A DNA stretch of 64,000 nt, taken from Arthrobacter sp. M4. Lineage in GTDB: Bacteria; Actinomycetota; Actinomycetes; Actinomycetales; Micrococcaceae. The notes beneath the pieces are model-generated. The model was not told the origin of the DNA. It saw only the letters and a program-made list of their open reading frames with translations, and searched no databases. Shown piece by piece: positions 34,409-43,084 of the stretch. The stretch covers positions 62,001 to 126,000 of the forward strand of contig NZ_JAIWYX010000009.1 in NCBI RefSeq assembly GCF_020251205.1. The letters run 5' to 3'. The position numbers and the translations under genes are program-made. Every line of letters begins with the position of its first letter. The first letter of the stretch is position 1.

Positions 34409-36463
34409 CTACTCGCTCAGCTTGTAGACCGTGGTGCCACCGACAGTCTGGGCCGTGAAATTGGCTGCCACCCAGGCAGCGACTTCGGAGTTGCCCCCGC
34501 GGCCGGCACCACCGAAACCACCGAAACCACCGCCACCCATGCCGCCACCGGCGATGAAGTAGCTAATCTGGCCGTTGGCCACCATCTCCTGGAACTGGGC
34601 CAGCGTGGGATAGGGGTCGCCGCCGTTCCAACCGCCGAGCGCGATCACATTGGTTCCAGTTGCCAGTTCAAGGCTGGCTGCCTGTGTGGCGCCGGAAACG
34701 ATCGCGGACCACTTGGTGCCTGCGGACGTCAGGAGGGCATTGAGTTCGCTATTGCTCGCGGATTCGCCGCCTGGGCCGCCCATCGCGCCAGCACCTGGGC
34801 CCGCTGTGCGCGGGTCAGCAGCTGCGGAGTCGGTCGCGCCCGGAAAGTCGACGCCGTCGCGGGACAGGTTGCTTCGGCCCCCAAAGCCGCCCATCGCCGA
34901 TCCGGTGGGGCCCGACGTCGGAATGGAACCGGAGTGCGGGGTTGCCGCCGTCGCGAAAGTCCATGCCGCGGTTCCCAGGCCACCAGCCAGGAGGGACACG
35001 ACCACCACCACGGAGGCCGCAGCACGCCGGAACCGGGTCCCGGCGACCCGCAGCTGGTCAACCCGCAGCATCAGGGCAGCAGCGGCAACCACTGAAAGCA
35101 CCACCACCGCGATTCGCAGCCACGGCAGGCACGTTGCGTCACGGCCCAGCAGGACGGCGGACCACAGCCCAGTCGCAAGCACCACTACGGCGAGAACGAT
35201 CCGCGCTGGCCAGAAGGCCCGCCCCTTCCACAGTTCCACGCCACCGATGCCCACAATCGCCGCGATAGCGGGGCCCAAGGCAACCGCATAGTACGGGTGG
35301 ACGATGCCGCTCATGAAGCTGAAGATGCCTCCGGTGACAAGGAGCCAACCGCCCCAGAGAATCAGTGCCGCGCGGGAGCTCGAAGTGCGGCGTTCCCGAC
35401 GCGTGAACCACAGACCTGCCACCAGCAGTACCAAGGACGCGGGCAGCAGCCAGGAGACTTCGGAGCCAAAGCTCGTATCGAACATGCGGCTGATCCCGGC
35501 GGCTCCACCGAAACCTGTGTTGCCTCCACCAAAGCCGCCGCCTCCGCCTCCGGGCATGCCTCCACCCATGCCACCTTCGCCTGAACCGGTAATACGGCCC
35601 AGTCCGTTGTAGCCGAAGGTCAGTTCCAAAAAGCTGTTTCCCGTGGAACCGGCCATGTAGGGTCGGGCCGATGCAGGGGTTAGCTGGAACAGGGCCACGT
35701 AGCTTCCGGCCACCACCAGGATGCCTGCGCCGGCCGAGAGCAGGTGCAGGACACGCTTGCCCAGCGAGGTCGGCGCGGCCCATAGATATGCCAAGGCCAG
35801 TCCCGGCACAATGAGGAACCCTTGAAGCATCTTGGTAAGGAATGCCAGGCCCACAACGGCGCCGGCAGCGGCCAGCCATTTCCAGCCCGCCTTTTCGATG
35901 GCACGGGTGGTCAGATAGGCCGCCAGGACAAGGCAGAGCGTCAACATCGCGTCCGGGTTATTGAACCTGAACATCAGCGCGGCCACAGGCGTCAGAGCCA
36001 AGGCGCCTCCGGCCAGCAAGCCCGCCGCGGGTCCGGACACGCGCTTCACGGTCAGGTAAAGAAGTCCGACGGCGGCAACCCCCATAAGTGCCTGAGGCAC
36101 CAGCATGCTGGTTGCCGAGAAGCCGAAGATCCGCCCAAAAAGCGCGGGAATCCAAAGGGAAGCCGGAGGTTTGTCCACGGTGATCGCGTTGCCGGCATCG
36201 AGGGAACCGAAGAGAAGGGCAGTCCAATCTTTGGTTCCGGCTTGGATGGCAGCGGCGTAGAAGCTGTTGCCATAGCCGGTGGCGGCAAGGTTCCACAAGT
36301 ACAGGAACGCTGTAGCCACCAGCAAGCCGGCAGCGGACGGGCGAACCCATCGAGGTTGGTTCCCGAACGCGAGGTTGCGCAGGGACAGCTTAGCGACCGT
36401 CCGGGGCCCTGCCCGTTGCTCGGTAGATGCTGCCGTGTGGGGCGGAGTCAGTGTGTTGGTCAT
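34409..36463 (-). CDS. GT39-type membrane mannosyl/glucosyltransferase
   Basis: A 684-residue polytopic GT-C glycosyltransferase related to ArnT, PMT and YkcB. It uses a polyprenyl-phosphate sugar to modify envelope glycans or proteins. The N-terminal acidic motif for GT39 sits in the first external loop (SLDAGNAITVDKPP). About ten further helices follow, and the C-terminal extracytoplasmic domain contains ALGGWNGGDPYPT and YFIAGGGMGGG. Unusual: two long Gly/Met-rich loops (near residues 330-370 and 560-620). ATG overlaps the stop of the GT2-GtrA gene (ATGA), so the two are coupled. Confidence 0.9.
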   Translation of the reverse strand: MTNTLTPPHTAASTEQRAGPRTVAKLSLRNLAFGNQPRWVRPSAAGLLVATAFLYLWNLAATGYGNSFYAAAIQAGTKDWTALLFGSLDAGNAITVDKPPASLWIPALFGRIFGFSATSMLVPQALMGVAAVGLLYLTVKRVSGPAAGLLAGGALALTPVAALMFRFNNPDAMLTLCLVLAAYLTTRAIEKAGWKWLAAAGAVVGLAFLTKMLQGFLIVPGLALAYLWAAPTSLGKRVLHLLSAGAGILVVAGSYVALFQLTPASARPYMAGSTGNSFLELTFGYNGLGRITGSGEGGMGGGMPGGGGGGFGGGNTGFGGAAGISRMFDTSFGSEVSWLLPASLVLLVAGLWFTRRERRTSSSRAALILWGGWLLVTGGIFSFMSGIVHPYYAVALGPAIAAIVGIGGVELWKGRAFWPARIVLAVVVLATGLWSAVLLGRDATCLPWLRIAVVVLSVVAAAALMLRVDQLRVAGTRFRRAAASVVVVVSLLAGGLGTAAWTFATAATPHSGSIPTSGPTGSAMGGFGGRSNLSRDGVDFPGATDSAAADPRTAGPGAGAMGGPGGESASNSELNALLTSAGTKWSAIVSGATQAASLELATGTNVIALGGWNGGDPYPTLAQFQEMVANGQISYFIAGGGMGGGGFGGFGGAGRGGNSEVAAWVAANFTAQTVGGTTVYKLSE

Positions 36464-37950
36464 CGGATCGCCTTGTCTGTGCGGTTCGAAAGAGTTCCTG
36501 TGCGGTTCGAAAGAGTTGCTGGGTGGTTCGAAAGAGTTGCTGGGCGGTTCGAAGGACTTGCTGGGAGCGCATCCGCCGAGGGCGGAACCGAGCTCGCGGG
36601 AGGGGCGACTGGCTTGGGTACGCGGAACACCCAGAGCCTGAAGAGCAGGAATCGCAGGCCCGTTGCGGCGAGGTTCGCGGCGGTGACGGTGACGATTTCC
36701 GCCCAACGGTCCGGCGTCGTCGTAGTGTGCACAAGTGCAAGGGCGCCGGAAGTAAGTGCCAGGCCCAGGCCGAAAACAATCAAACCTTCGAAGTGGTGGC
36801 GGACAACGTAGCTGCCGCCCTGGATGCCGAAGGTGAAGCGGCGGTTGGCGGCCGTGTTGCCGATCGCGGTGGTGAGCAGGGCCAGAAAGTTGGCCAGTTG
36901 CGGGTCCATGAATCCGCGGCAAACCAGGAAGATCAGCATGTAGGCCAGCGTGGACATTGCCCCGATGGCGCCGAAGCGGACTAGTTGGCCGAAGAGGCTG
37001 TTGCGGCGGGTCCGCTCGGTGTATCGGGCGGCGGCGGGGAGCGGGCCACGTGCCAGTGCTGCGCGAAGCTCCGGGATGGGAATGCGGGCCGTGAGCAGGT
37101 CACGGGTCAGCCGGGCCATGCCGCGGAGGTCGGCGAGCGCAGTTCGGAGAATATCAACGCTGGAGTCGGGGTCGTCGGTCCAGTCGACCGGGACTTCGTG
37201 GACGCGAAGTCCACAGCGTTCGGCGAGGACCAACAGTTCTGTGTCGAAGAACCAGGCGTTGTCCAGTGTGTGGGGGAGGATTCGGTGGGCAACGTCGGCA
37301 CGAATGGCCTTGAAGCCGCATTGCGCGTCGGTGAACCGGGCGCCCATGACCGAGCGGAGCAATAGGTTGTAGCTGCGGGAGATGAGTTCGCGCTTAGGGC
37401 CGCGGACCACGCGGGAGTTGCGTGTGAGGCGCGTGCCGATTGCCAGGTCCGAGTGTCCGGAGATCAGCGGGGCCAGCAGGGGCGCCAACGCCGCGAGGTC
37501 GGTGGAGAGGTCCACGTCCATGTAGGCGAGCACGGGGGCGTCGGAGGCCAGCCAGACCTTCCGCAGCGCGTTTCCGCGGCCTTTCTCTTCAAGGTGAACC
37601 ACCGCGACTTCCGGGATTTCACGGGCGAGCCGCTCGGCGATCCTCAATGTGGAGTCCGTGCTGGCGTTGTCTGCCACGGTGATGCGGAAGGAGTGCGGGA
37701 AGCTGTCCTGAAGGTGGCCGTGGAGCCGGCGCAGGCATTCCTCCAGGTCGTTTTCCTCGTTGTACACGGGGATGGCGACGTCCAAAACGGGCGTGGTCGA
37801 TCTGGTGTTCACGGGCGAGTGCCGCGCGACGGTCAGCGTCGCTGTTGCGCCTGGAGTGGGGCGGCGGTGCTGCCCGGAGTGGTCCTGCCCGGCGCGGCCA
37901 CGCCCAGCGGGGTCCTGCCGGGGTTCTATTGCCTGGTCTGTGAACGTCAT
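36460..37950 (-). CDS. GT2 glycosyltransferase fused to GtrA
   Basis: A 496-residue bifunctional protein. Residues 50-300 are a GT2 domain of dolichyl-phosphate sugar synthase type: PVYNEENDLEECLRRL, VADNASTDSTL, and the metal-binding MDVDLSTD. Residues 325-450 are a GtrA membrane domain with four helices that may flip polyprenyl-phosphate sugar (FGAIGAMSTLAYMLIF). The N-terminus is disordered. The C-terminal tail is built of four tandem LSN-x-x-x-T heptads (36481-36564). It probably makes the lipid-linked donor for the coupled GT39 enzyme. A very strong terminator precedes the start. Confidence 0.92.
   Translation of the reverse strand: MTFTDQAIEPRQDPAGRGRAGQDHSGQHRRPTPGATATLTVARHSPVNTRSTTPVLDVAIPVYNEENDLEECLRRLHGHLQDSFPHSFRITVADNASTDSTLRIAERLAREIPEVAVVHLEEKGRGNALRKVWLASDAPVLAYMDVDLSTDLAALAPLLAPLISGHSDLAIGTRLTRNSRVVRGPKRELISRSYNLLLRSVMGARFTDAQCGFKAIRADVAHRILPHTLDNAWFFDTELLVLAERCGLRVHEVPVDWTDDPDSSVDILRTALADLRGMARLTRDLLTARIPIPELRAALARGPLPAAARYTERTRRNSLFGQLVRFGAIGAMSTLAYMLIFLVCRGFMDPQLANFLALLTTAIGNTAANRRFTFGIQGGSYVVRHHFEGLIVFGLGLALTSGALALVHTTTTPDRWAEIVTVTAANLAATGLRFLLFRLWVFRVPKPVAPPASSVPPSADALPASPSNRPATLSNHPATLSNRTGTLSNRTDKAIR
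36481..36564. repeat. Four tandem 21-bp repeats in a coding tail
   Basis: Four copies of a 21-bp unit, GCGGTTCGAAAGAGTTGCTGG and close variants, start at 36481, 36502, 36523 and 36544. Each encodes one seven-residue unit of the GT2-GtrA tail. The number of copies may vary between strains. Confidence 0.9.
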
Positions 37951-38026
37951 GGTTCAACAGTGGCGGTGATGATTATGAGGCCTTTAGGCGCAAGCTGTGC
38001 GCCTGCTGTGCAAAGTTTCGACGCCC

Positions 38027-38091
38027 AAAAAAAGGATGCGGTCCGGGCCGGCGCAGGGGTTGGAAGGCCTGCGCGGGCCGGGACCGCACCA
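38027..38091 (-). terminator. Strong terminator downstream of lysozyme-fold gene
   Basis: On the minus strand a roughly 20-bp GC-rich stem (GGTGCGGTCCCGGCCCGCGC ... with few mismatches) is followed by TCCTTTTTTT. It lies just after the stop of the 38109-38891 gene and before the GT2-GtrA gene. Confidence 0.9.
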
Positions 38092-38108
38092 ATGCTATTG
38101 AGTTTTCT

Positions 38109-38891
38109 TTAGTACCAGTTGTTGGCGTAGTGGAAGCCCAGGGCGTTGGCAGGGGAGCCATAGCGCTCCTTGATGTACTGCAGGCCCCAGTCGATCTGGG
38201 TGCGGAAGTTGGTCTCCCAGTCAGGGGCGATGCTGGCCATCTTGTTGCCGGGCAGGGCCTGGACAATGCCGTAGGCGCCGCTGGAGGCGTTGACAGCCGT
38301 GGTCCGCCAGTTGGATTCTTTTTCCCACAGAGTGATCAGTGACTGCATCTGCTCGGGACCCCAACCGAAGGCGGAAAGGCGGCTGGCCGCGTAAGCCTTC
38401 GCAGCTGCGGGGTCGTTCACCGCCACGGGAGCGGCGGCCTGAGGGGCGACTGCCGCAGGAGCTGGCGCGGCCGCGGGAACCGGGGCCGGGGCGGCGGGAG
38501 CGGGAGCGGCTGCCGCCGGTGCGGGGGCGGCCGGCGTCGACGGCGCGGGGGTCGCCTTGAAAGTCTCGTTCGGAACCAGCGGTTCGGCCGTTGCCTGGCT
38601 GAGCGGCTTGGACGAGGCCGTGGCGTCGCTCTTTTGGGCCGCGAGCTGCGCAGCGGTGTCCTTGGCCTCAACGGCCTGCTCGGCGGCATGACCGGCGGAG
38701 CCGACGCCCATCACGAGCGCGATACCCGCCGCGACGACGGCCATGCGCTGGCTGAGGTTGCTGTTTGCTGCGCGCTTGAGGACTGTGCGGGAGTTTTTGT
38801 CCTGTTTTGCTGCTGCGGTGCTGATGGCCGTTGACTCGGCGCGATGTCGCGCGGAAGTGCCAAGACGCGACTGATCGTTGTATCCAGACAT
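38109..38891 (-). CDS. Secreted lysozyme-fold / transglycosylase-like protein
   Basis: A 260-residue envelope protein. A charged N-terminus and a hydrophobic helix (residues 50-70, QRMAVVAAGIALVMGVGSAG) act as signal or anchor. A 70-residue Ala/Pro linker follows. The C-terminal domain (residues 180-260) looks like a soluble lytic transglycosylase: AFGWGPEQMQSLITLW-E-KESNW has the catalytic Glu, and SGAYGIVQALPGNKMAS follows. It should cut peptidoglycan. A c-di-AMP riboswitch lies directly upstream. ATG 38891 has AGAGG 9 nt ahead. The gene is a paralogue of 39267-40520. Confidence 0.88.
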   Translation of the reverse strand: MSGYNDQSRLGTSARHRAESTAISTAAAKQDKNSRTVLKRAANSNLSQRMAVVAAGIALVMGVGSAGHAAEQAVEAKDTAAQLAAQKSDATASSKPLSQATAEPLVPNETFKATPAPSTPAAPAPAAAAPAPAAPAPVPAAAPAPAAVAPQAAAPVAVNDPAAAKAYAASRLSAFGWGPEQMQSLITLWEKESNWRTTAVNASSGAYGIVQALPGNKMASIAPDWETNFRTQIDWGLQYIKERYGSPANALGFHYANNWY

Positions 38892-38898
38892 GGGTGAT

Positions 38899-39105
38899 TG
38901 CCTCTCAACGCCTGCGGAGTTAGCTGTCGGGTTCGGATGAGGGCATCCGGCGGCGCACCAGCGAACAGGCATTGGCCATTGGCTTGGCGGCGGCTTCACC
39001 CCGAGGGCCGCGCGTGGAGCGTCGGCCCGGAGACTCTGGGTCCCCCGTCTCTGCCTGGTCAGAAGGACTCCGGGAGGCGGCAGAGCTCGGCGTCAACCCG
39101 GATGT
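38899..39105 (-). promoter_or_regulatory. c-di-AMP (ydaO-type) riboswitch
   Basis: Read on the minus strand, the leader shows the ydaO landmarks: GCCGAGCTCTGCCGCC, a GGGGGACCCAGAGTC block, GGGTGAAGCCGCC, and the closing CCGACAGCTAACTCCGCAGGCGTTGAGAGG. The last block ends next to the ribosome site of the lysozyme-like gene. c-di-AMP binding should switch this RNA off. A near-copy is found at 40528-40722. Confidence 0.85.
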
Positions 39106-39182
39106 GGACCAGTTAGAGGAGGTCCACGCTTTCGACGGTACAGGAATCGTTATCGAAAGTCACATTTAGGTAACGAAGATCA

Positions 39183-39225
39183 CGACGGCGGCGAGTCGAG
39201 TTGTGTGCGATTGTCGCCGCCGTCG
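39183..39225 (-). terminator. Hairpin after degenerate lysozyme-like gene
   Basis: CGACGGCGGCGA (39183-39194) pairs perfectly with TCGCCGCCGTCG (39214-39225) over a 19-nt loop. It lies 41 nt after the stop at 39267. No U-tract follows, so its strength as a terminator is unclear. Confidence 0.6.
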
Positions 39226-39266
39226 CGCGTGATGCTGGCCCATTCGGCCAGTGCACAAGGCGTGCT

Positions 39267-40520
39267 TTAGTACGTCTTGTTTGCCTTGCGGAACTCGAGG
39301 GCCTTGGCGGGTGAGCCGTAGCGTTCCTTGATGTACTTCAAGCCCGCATCGATCTGGCCGGGCCGCCAGTCGGCCGGTGCATTCCACAGCTCCTCCAACG
39401 GTTCCAGTTGGTCAGCGCCCCATCCGTAGCTGGGTAGCCGGGTGCTTGTGTAGGCCTGGGCATTCGCGACTTCTGAAGCCGTTGGAACGGGCGACGGTGT
39501 CGGGGCGGTTGAAGGCGGTGCGGTGGGCGACGGGGCACTCGGCGATGTGGCAGGTGAAGGTGCCGGGGACGTCGTCGAGGGCGCCGCGGCTTGAGGTGGT
39601 GCAAGACTCACCGTGATTGTTGGAGCGGGTGACGGAGCGGCGGACTCCAGGCCGCCCGTTGCCCCGGCGCTGATTCTGAGCTTCGGAGTAGGACTCGGCG
39701 TTGGGTCTGCCGTGCTGTCTCCCGGGGAATTTGCCGAAGCCACACCTCCCGCTGCACCACTGAGCGGCGTGGTGGCAGATGCGGAGGCCATGGCGGTGGT
39801 GGGGCTGGGGCTTGCCTTGTGGGAAAAGCTGTCAGTGCCATTGGCATCCGGAGACGGAGCAGAGGCTTGGGCGGACCCCTCCGCAGGCGATTCCTTGCCG
39901 AAGAAGGGGAGATCGGCAGCCTGCCCCACAGCACCGATTCCGAGCAGGACTGCCAAGGCACCTGCCACTACGGCCATCCGCTGGCTCATCAGGCGCACGG
40001 AAGCGGCGTTTTTCAGGACAGACTGGGATTCGGGGCTGAACGGCGCACGTCGCGGACCGCGGAACGAGGCTGCGTGCCGTTCAGCCGCAACCACCGTCCT
40101 CCTCTGGACCGCCGGTGCTAGAGCGCCAATGGCGGCCGTCTCCATCGGCCCGCTGTTGGGCTGGCTGGCTGGTTCGCTCATGGCGGCAACCGTGGGGAGG
40201 GCCGCGGTGGGAGCGTCAGCGCCGATAGCGGCCGTCTCCAGCGGCCCGCTGTTGGGCTGGCTGGCTGGTTCGCTCATGGCGGCAACCGTGGGGAGGGCCG
40301 CGGTGGAAGCGTCATTGGTGCCTCGGGCGCCGCGGTTGGCCCGCCTTCCCCGGGGAGCGTCCGACGTCGGGAGTTCCATTCCGGGGGCGGGCGCGGCGTG
40401 TGCGCCGGGGGAGGGATCTGTTTCCTGGGGTTCCGCCGGGCTGGTGGTGAAGATCGCAGCTGGTTCGGCGCGGTGGCGAGCGGCGCGAACGCGGCGCGAC
40501 TGATCCATGGATGGGGTCAT
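39267..40520 (-). CDS. Secreted protein with degenerate lysozyme-like domain
   Basis: A 417-residue paralogue of the 38109-38891 protein. It has a long charged N-terminus with two 32-residue repeats, the same QRMAVVA membrane helix (near residue 180), a 150-residue Ser/Pro/Thr linker, and a short end domain. The end reads YGWGADQLEPLEELWNAPADW and then jumps to GLKYIKERYGSPAKALEF. About 30 residues are missing relative to the paralogue, including the catalytic Glu (WEKESNW is WNAPADW) and the SGAYG loop. It should not be catalytic, and may bind peptidoglycan or a partner. It is still behind its own c-di-AMP riboswitch. Confidence 0.85.
   Translation of the reverse strand: MTPSMDQSRRVRAARHRAEPAAIFTTSPAEPQETDPSPGAHAAPAPGMELPTSDAPRGRRANRGARGTNDASTAALPTVAAMSEPASQPNSGPLETAAIGADAPTAALPTVAAMSEPASQPNSGPMETAAIGALAPAVQRRTVVAAERHAASFRGPRRAPFSPESQSVLKNAASVRLMSQRMAVVAGALAVLLGIGAVGQAADLPFFGKESPAEGSAQASAPSPDANGTDSFSHKASPSPTTAMASASATTPLSGAAGGVASANSPGDSTADPTPSPTPKLRISAGATGGLESAAPSPAPTITVSLAPPQAAAPSTTSPAPSPATSPSAPSPTAPPSTAPTPSPVPTASEVANAQAYTSTRLPSYGWGADQLEPLEELWNAPADWRPGQIDAGLKYIKERYGSPAKALEFRKANKTY
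40123..40314. repeat. Two tandem 96-bp repeats in coding sequence
   Basis: Copy 1 (40123-40218) and copy 2 (from 40219) are nearly identical, offset exactly 96 bp. They encode ALPTVAAMSEPASQPNSG and neighbouring residues twice (32 residues each). This is a recent in-frame duplication. Confidence 0.9.
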
Positions 40521-40527
40521 GGGTGAT

Positions 40528-40722
40528 TGCCTCTCAACGCCTGCGGAGTTAGCTGTCGGATTCGGATGAGGTTATCCGGCCGCGCACATGGGCGGCTTCA
40601 CCCCTAGGGACGGCGTCGTGATGCGGCTGCACCGCGACGCGTGGCCCGAAGACTCTGGGTCCCCCGTCTCTGCCTCGGTTGACGGGCTCCGGGATGTGGC
40701 AGAGCTCGGCGTCAACCCGGAG
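40528..40722 (-). promoter_or_regulatory. c-di-AMP (ydaO-type) riboswitch, second copy
   Basis: The same blocks as at 38899-39105 appear in the same order on the minus strand: GCCGAGCTCTGCCAC, GGGGGACCCAGAGTC, GGGGTGAAGCCGCC, and the closing GACAGCTAACTCCGCAGGCG and GAGAGG. The last piece precedes the start of the 39267-40520 gene with identical spacing. The helices differ by compensatory-looking changes. Confidence 0.85.
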
Positions 40723-40800
40723 GCGGCCAGATGCGAAATGGCCACCCTTCGACCGTACATGAGCAGGCGGGATTAAGTCACGTTTCGGTAACGGCAACCA

Positions 40801-42288
40801 CTACCCCACAGGCGCAACCGCGGGGAAGCGCAGGGCAAACTCCGTGCGTCCTGGCCGAGACGTGACCTCTACGCTGCCGCCGTGAGCCTGGACAATCGAC
40901 TCCACAATGGACAGGCCCAGGCCCGATGTCCCTTCTGAGCCGGATCGGGCCGCATCCGCCCGGGCGAAGCGCGCGAAAATCCTGCTCTGGAACTCGGCCG
41001 GAATTCCCGGGCCGTTGTCCGTCACGGTCACCACGGCGCTGCCGTCAGCGGACCGCATAACCCCCGCCACCACGGTGGTCCCGGCTTCGGTGTGTTTGCG
41101 GGCGTTGGAAAGCAGGTTCGCCAGGACCTGGTGGAGCTGGGTGGAATCACCGCGCATCACCACCGGCTCGTCGGGCAGCGTGAGCTTCCAAACGTGTTCC
41201 GGTGCCATGACCTTCTCATCGCTCACGGTCTCGATCACCAGTTGGGTGAGGTCGACGTCGGTCACCTTCAGCGGCTGCCCCTCGTCGAGGCGTGCCAGCA
41301 GCAGAAGGTCCTCCACCAGGGCAGTCATGCGCTCCGACTGGCTTTGCATCCGCGCCAGCGACTTCCTGCCATCCTCCGTGAAGTCTTCGGTCATGCGCAG
41401 CAGTTCCGTGTACCCGCGGATGGCCGTCAGGGGAGTCCGCAGCTCATGCGAGGCATCGGCCACGAACTGCCGCACCTTGGTCTCGCTTTGTTGGCGCGCT
41501 TCCAGTGCGTTGGCGACGTTGTCCAGCATGAGGTTCAGTGCGTGTCCAACACTGCCCACTTCCGTGCCAGGGTTCGCGTCCGCCTTGGGGACACGAACAG
41601 CCAAGGCGACTTCACCGGCGTCGAGCGGCAACCGGGCCACATTGGTGGCCACAGCGGACAACTGCTCCAGCGGCTTCATGGTGCGGCGGATGATCACGGT
41701 CCCTGCCAGCCCAATCAGCGCCAGCCCGCCCGCCGAGACAAGCACCACGGTCCACACCAGGGAGGTCAGTGTGTTCTGTTTTGCGGCCAGGGGTAGGCCG
41801 GTGACGATGATGTCGCCGTAAGGTGCCCTTGAGGCGATGAGCCGGTAAGAACCAGCGGACAGAACCCGGTCTGCTGGGCGCTCGTCCTTGGGCAGCGCCT
41901 GCAGTATGGCCGTATCGGCGTCCGACAATGAAGCACGCGTGCCGTCCGCAGCCAGGAATCCCGCACTGCTGACAGTGTCGCCAAAGATACGCGCGTTGAG
42001 CGTTCCTGCTGCCTGTCCGCGCGCCTCAAGCGGATCGGGCCGCCCGGACGGAAAGGTCGACGGCGGCCTGCCGAACTCGGTTGCCCGGCGGGCCGCCTCC
42101 CGCAGCTGCTGGTCCAGCTGTTGCGTGAGGAACAAATCCATTGAGGCGTAACTGGCCAAACCGATGGCTCCGCAAATCGCCACCAACAAAGCCATCGCCA
42201 CAAGCACTAGCCGCGTCCGGAGGTGCCAAGTGGAAGGACGGAGCCAACGACGGCCCGCGGTACGAACCGCACCTGAGAGCGATGACAT
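40801..42288 (-). CDS. Sensor histidine kinase (PhoR/MprB-like)
   Basis: A 495-residue membrane kinase. Two transmembrane helices (residues 26-48 and 175-200) flank an extracytoplasmic sensor of about 125 residues. A HAMP linker follows. The phosphoacceptor His is in SHELRTPLTAIRGY near residue 281, then N-box LLSNARKHTEAG, G1 DNGPGIP and G2 GTSGLGLSIV. All catalytic motifs are intact. It lies 12 nt downstream of the response regulator gene, so the two form an operon. The ligand is unknown. The promoter box suggests the PhoPR family. Confidence 0.92.
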   Translation of the reverse strand: MSSLSGAVRTAGRRWLRPSTWHLRTRLVLVAMALLVAICGAIGLASYASMDLFLTQQLDQQLREAARRATEFGRPPSTFPSGRPDPLEARGQAAGTLNARIFGDTVSSAGFLAADGTRASLSDADTAILQALPKDERPADRVLSAGSYRLIASRAPYGDIIVTGLPLAAKQNTLTSLVWTVVLVSAGGLALIGLAGTVIIRRTMKPLEQLSAVATNVARLPLDAGEVALAVRVPKADANPGTEVGSVGHALNLMLDNVANALEARQQSETKVRQFVADASHELRTPLTAIRGYTELLRMTEDFTEDGRKSLARMQSQSERMTALVEDLLLLARLDEGQPLKVTDVDLTQLVIETVSDEKVMAPEHVWKLTLPDEPVVMRGDSTQLHQVLANLLSNARKHTEAGTTVVAGVMRSADGSAVVTVTDNGPGIPAEFQSRIFARFARADAARSGSEGTSGLGLSIVESIVQAHGGSVEVTSRPGRTEFALRFPAVAPVG

Positions 42289-42300
42289 CGCATGCCCTCG

Positions 42301-43041
42301 CTACTCGGCCGGCTTGATGACGTACCCGGCCCCGCGGACGGTGTGAATCATGGGCGAGTGGTTGGCCTCGATCTTCTTGCGAAGGTAGGAGATGTAGAGT
42401 TCCACAATGTTTGCCTGGCCGCCGAAATCGTAGTTCCACACGCGGTCCAGGATCTGGGCTTTGCTCACCACCCGCTTGGGGTTCTCCATGAGGTACCTCA
42501 GCAATTCGAACTGGGTTGCGGTCAGTACGATCTCCTCGCCGCCCCGGGACACTTCGCGGGTGTCGACGTTGAGGACCAGGTCGCCAACCACCAGCTCAGC
42601 CGTGTCCATGGCCGCGACTCCGGAGCGCTGGACCAGCCGATGAAGCCTCAGGAGCACCTCCTCCATGCTGAATGGCTTGGTCACGTAGTCGTCACCCCCG
42701 GCGGCCAGGCCCGTGATGCGGTCCTGTACAGCATCTTTGGCAGTGAGGAAGAGCGCGGGGACCTCGGGCGCGAAGGATCGGATGCGTCCCAGCAGCTCCA
42801 CACCGTCGAATCCGGGCAGCATGACGTCCAGGACCAGCACATCGGGCCGGAATTCGCGGGCCAGTTTGACGGCCTCTGGACCGTCCGCCGCCACTGCGAC
42901 CGCCCAGCCTGCCATGCGGAGTCCCATGCTCATGAGCTCGGAAAGGCTGGGTTCGTCGTCGACCACAAGGGCACGGATGGGCGAGCCGTCCGGATGGGTC
43001 AGGTGGGGAAGGTTGTTGGTCATGGAGTGCGATGAGGCCAT
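42301..43041 (-). CDS. OmpR/PhoP-type response regulator
   Basis: A 246-residue DNA-binding regulator. The receiver domain (residues 17-130) has DDE-type acidic pair VVDDEP, phosphoacceptor Asp near residue 70 in VLDVMLPG, and the LTAKD Thr and DDYVTKPF Lys. The C-terminal winged helix (150-245) shows NPKRVVSKAQILDRVWNYDFGG and VRGAGYVI. ATG 43041 has GGAGA 9 nt upstream; ATG 43023 is possible. A perfect TCACAGC-N4-TCACAGC box, the PhoP consensus of mycobacteria, lies 44 nt upstream, so it is probably autoregulated. Confidence 0.92.
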   Translation of the reverse strand: MASSHSMTNNLPHLTHPDGSPIRALVVDDEPSLSELMSMGLRMAGWAVAVAADGPEAVKLAREFRPDVLVLDVMLPGFDGVELLGRIRSFAPEVPALFLTAKDAVQDRITGLAAGGDDYVTKPFSMEEVLLRLHRLVQRSGVAAMDTAELVVGDLVLNVDTREVSRGGEEIVLTATQFELLRYLMENPKRVVSKAQILDRVWNYDFGGQANIVELYISYLRKKIEANHSPMIHTVRGAGYVIKPAE

Positions 43042-43084
43042 GGGACAACTCTCCGTTCTGCCAGTTTGCCGCCGCTTTGCCAAT

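Noticed and set aside
36481..36564. CRISPR-like short repeats
   Set aside because: Units are contiguous with no spacers and lie in a reading frame.
35822..36811. 329-codon plus-strand frame with FER repeats
   Set aside because: Repeats come from the 21-bp units in the opposite coding strand.
39613..40503. 296-codon plus-strand frame
   Set aside because: Antisense of a Ser/Pro-rich linker and repeats; repetitive composition only.
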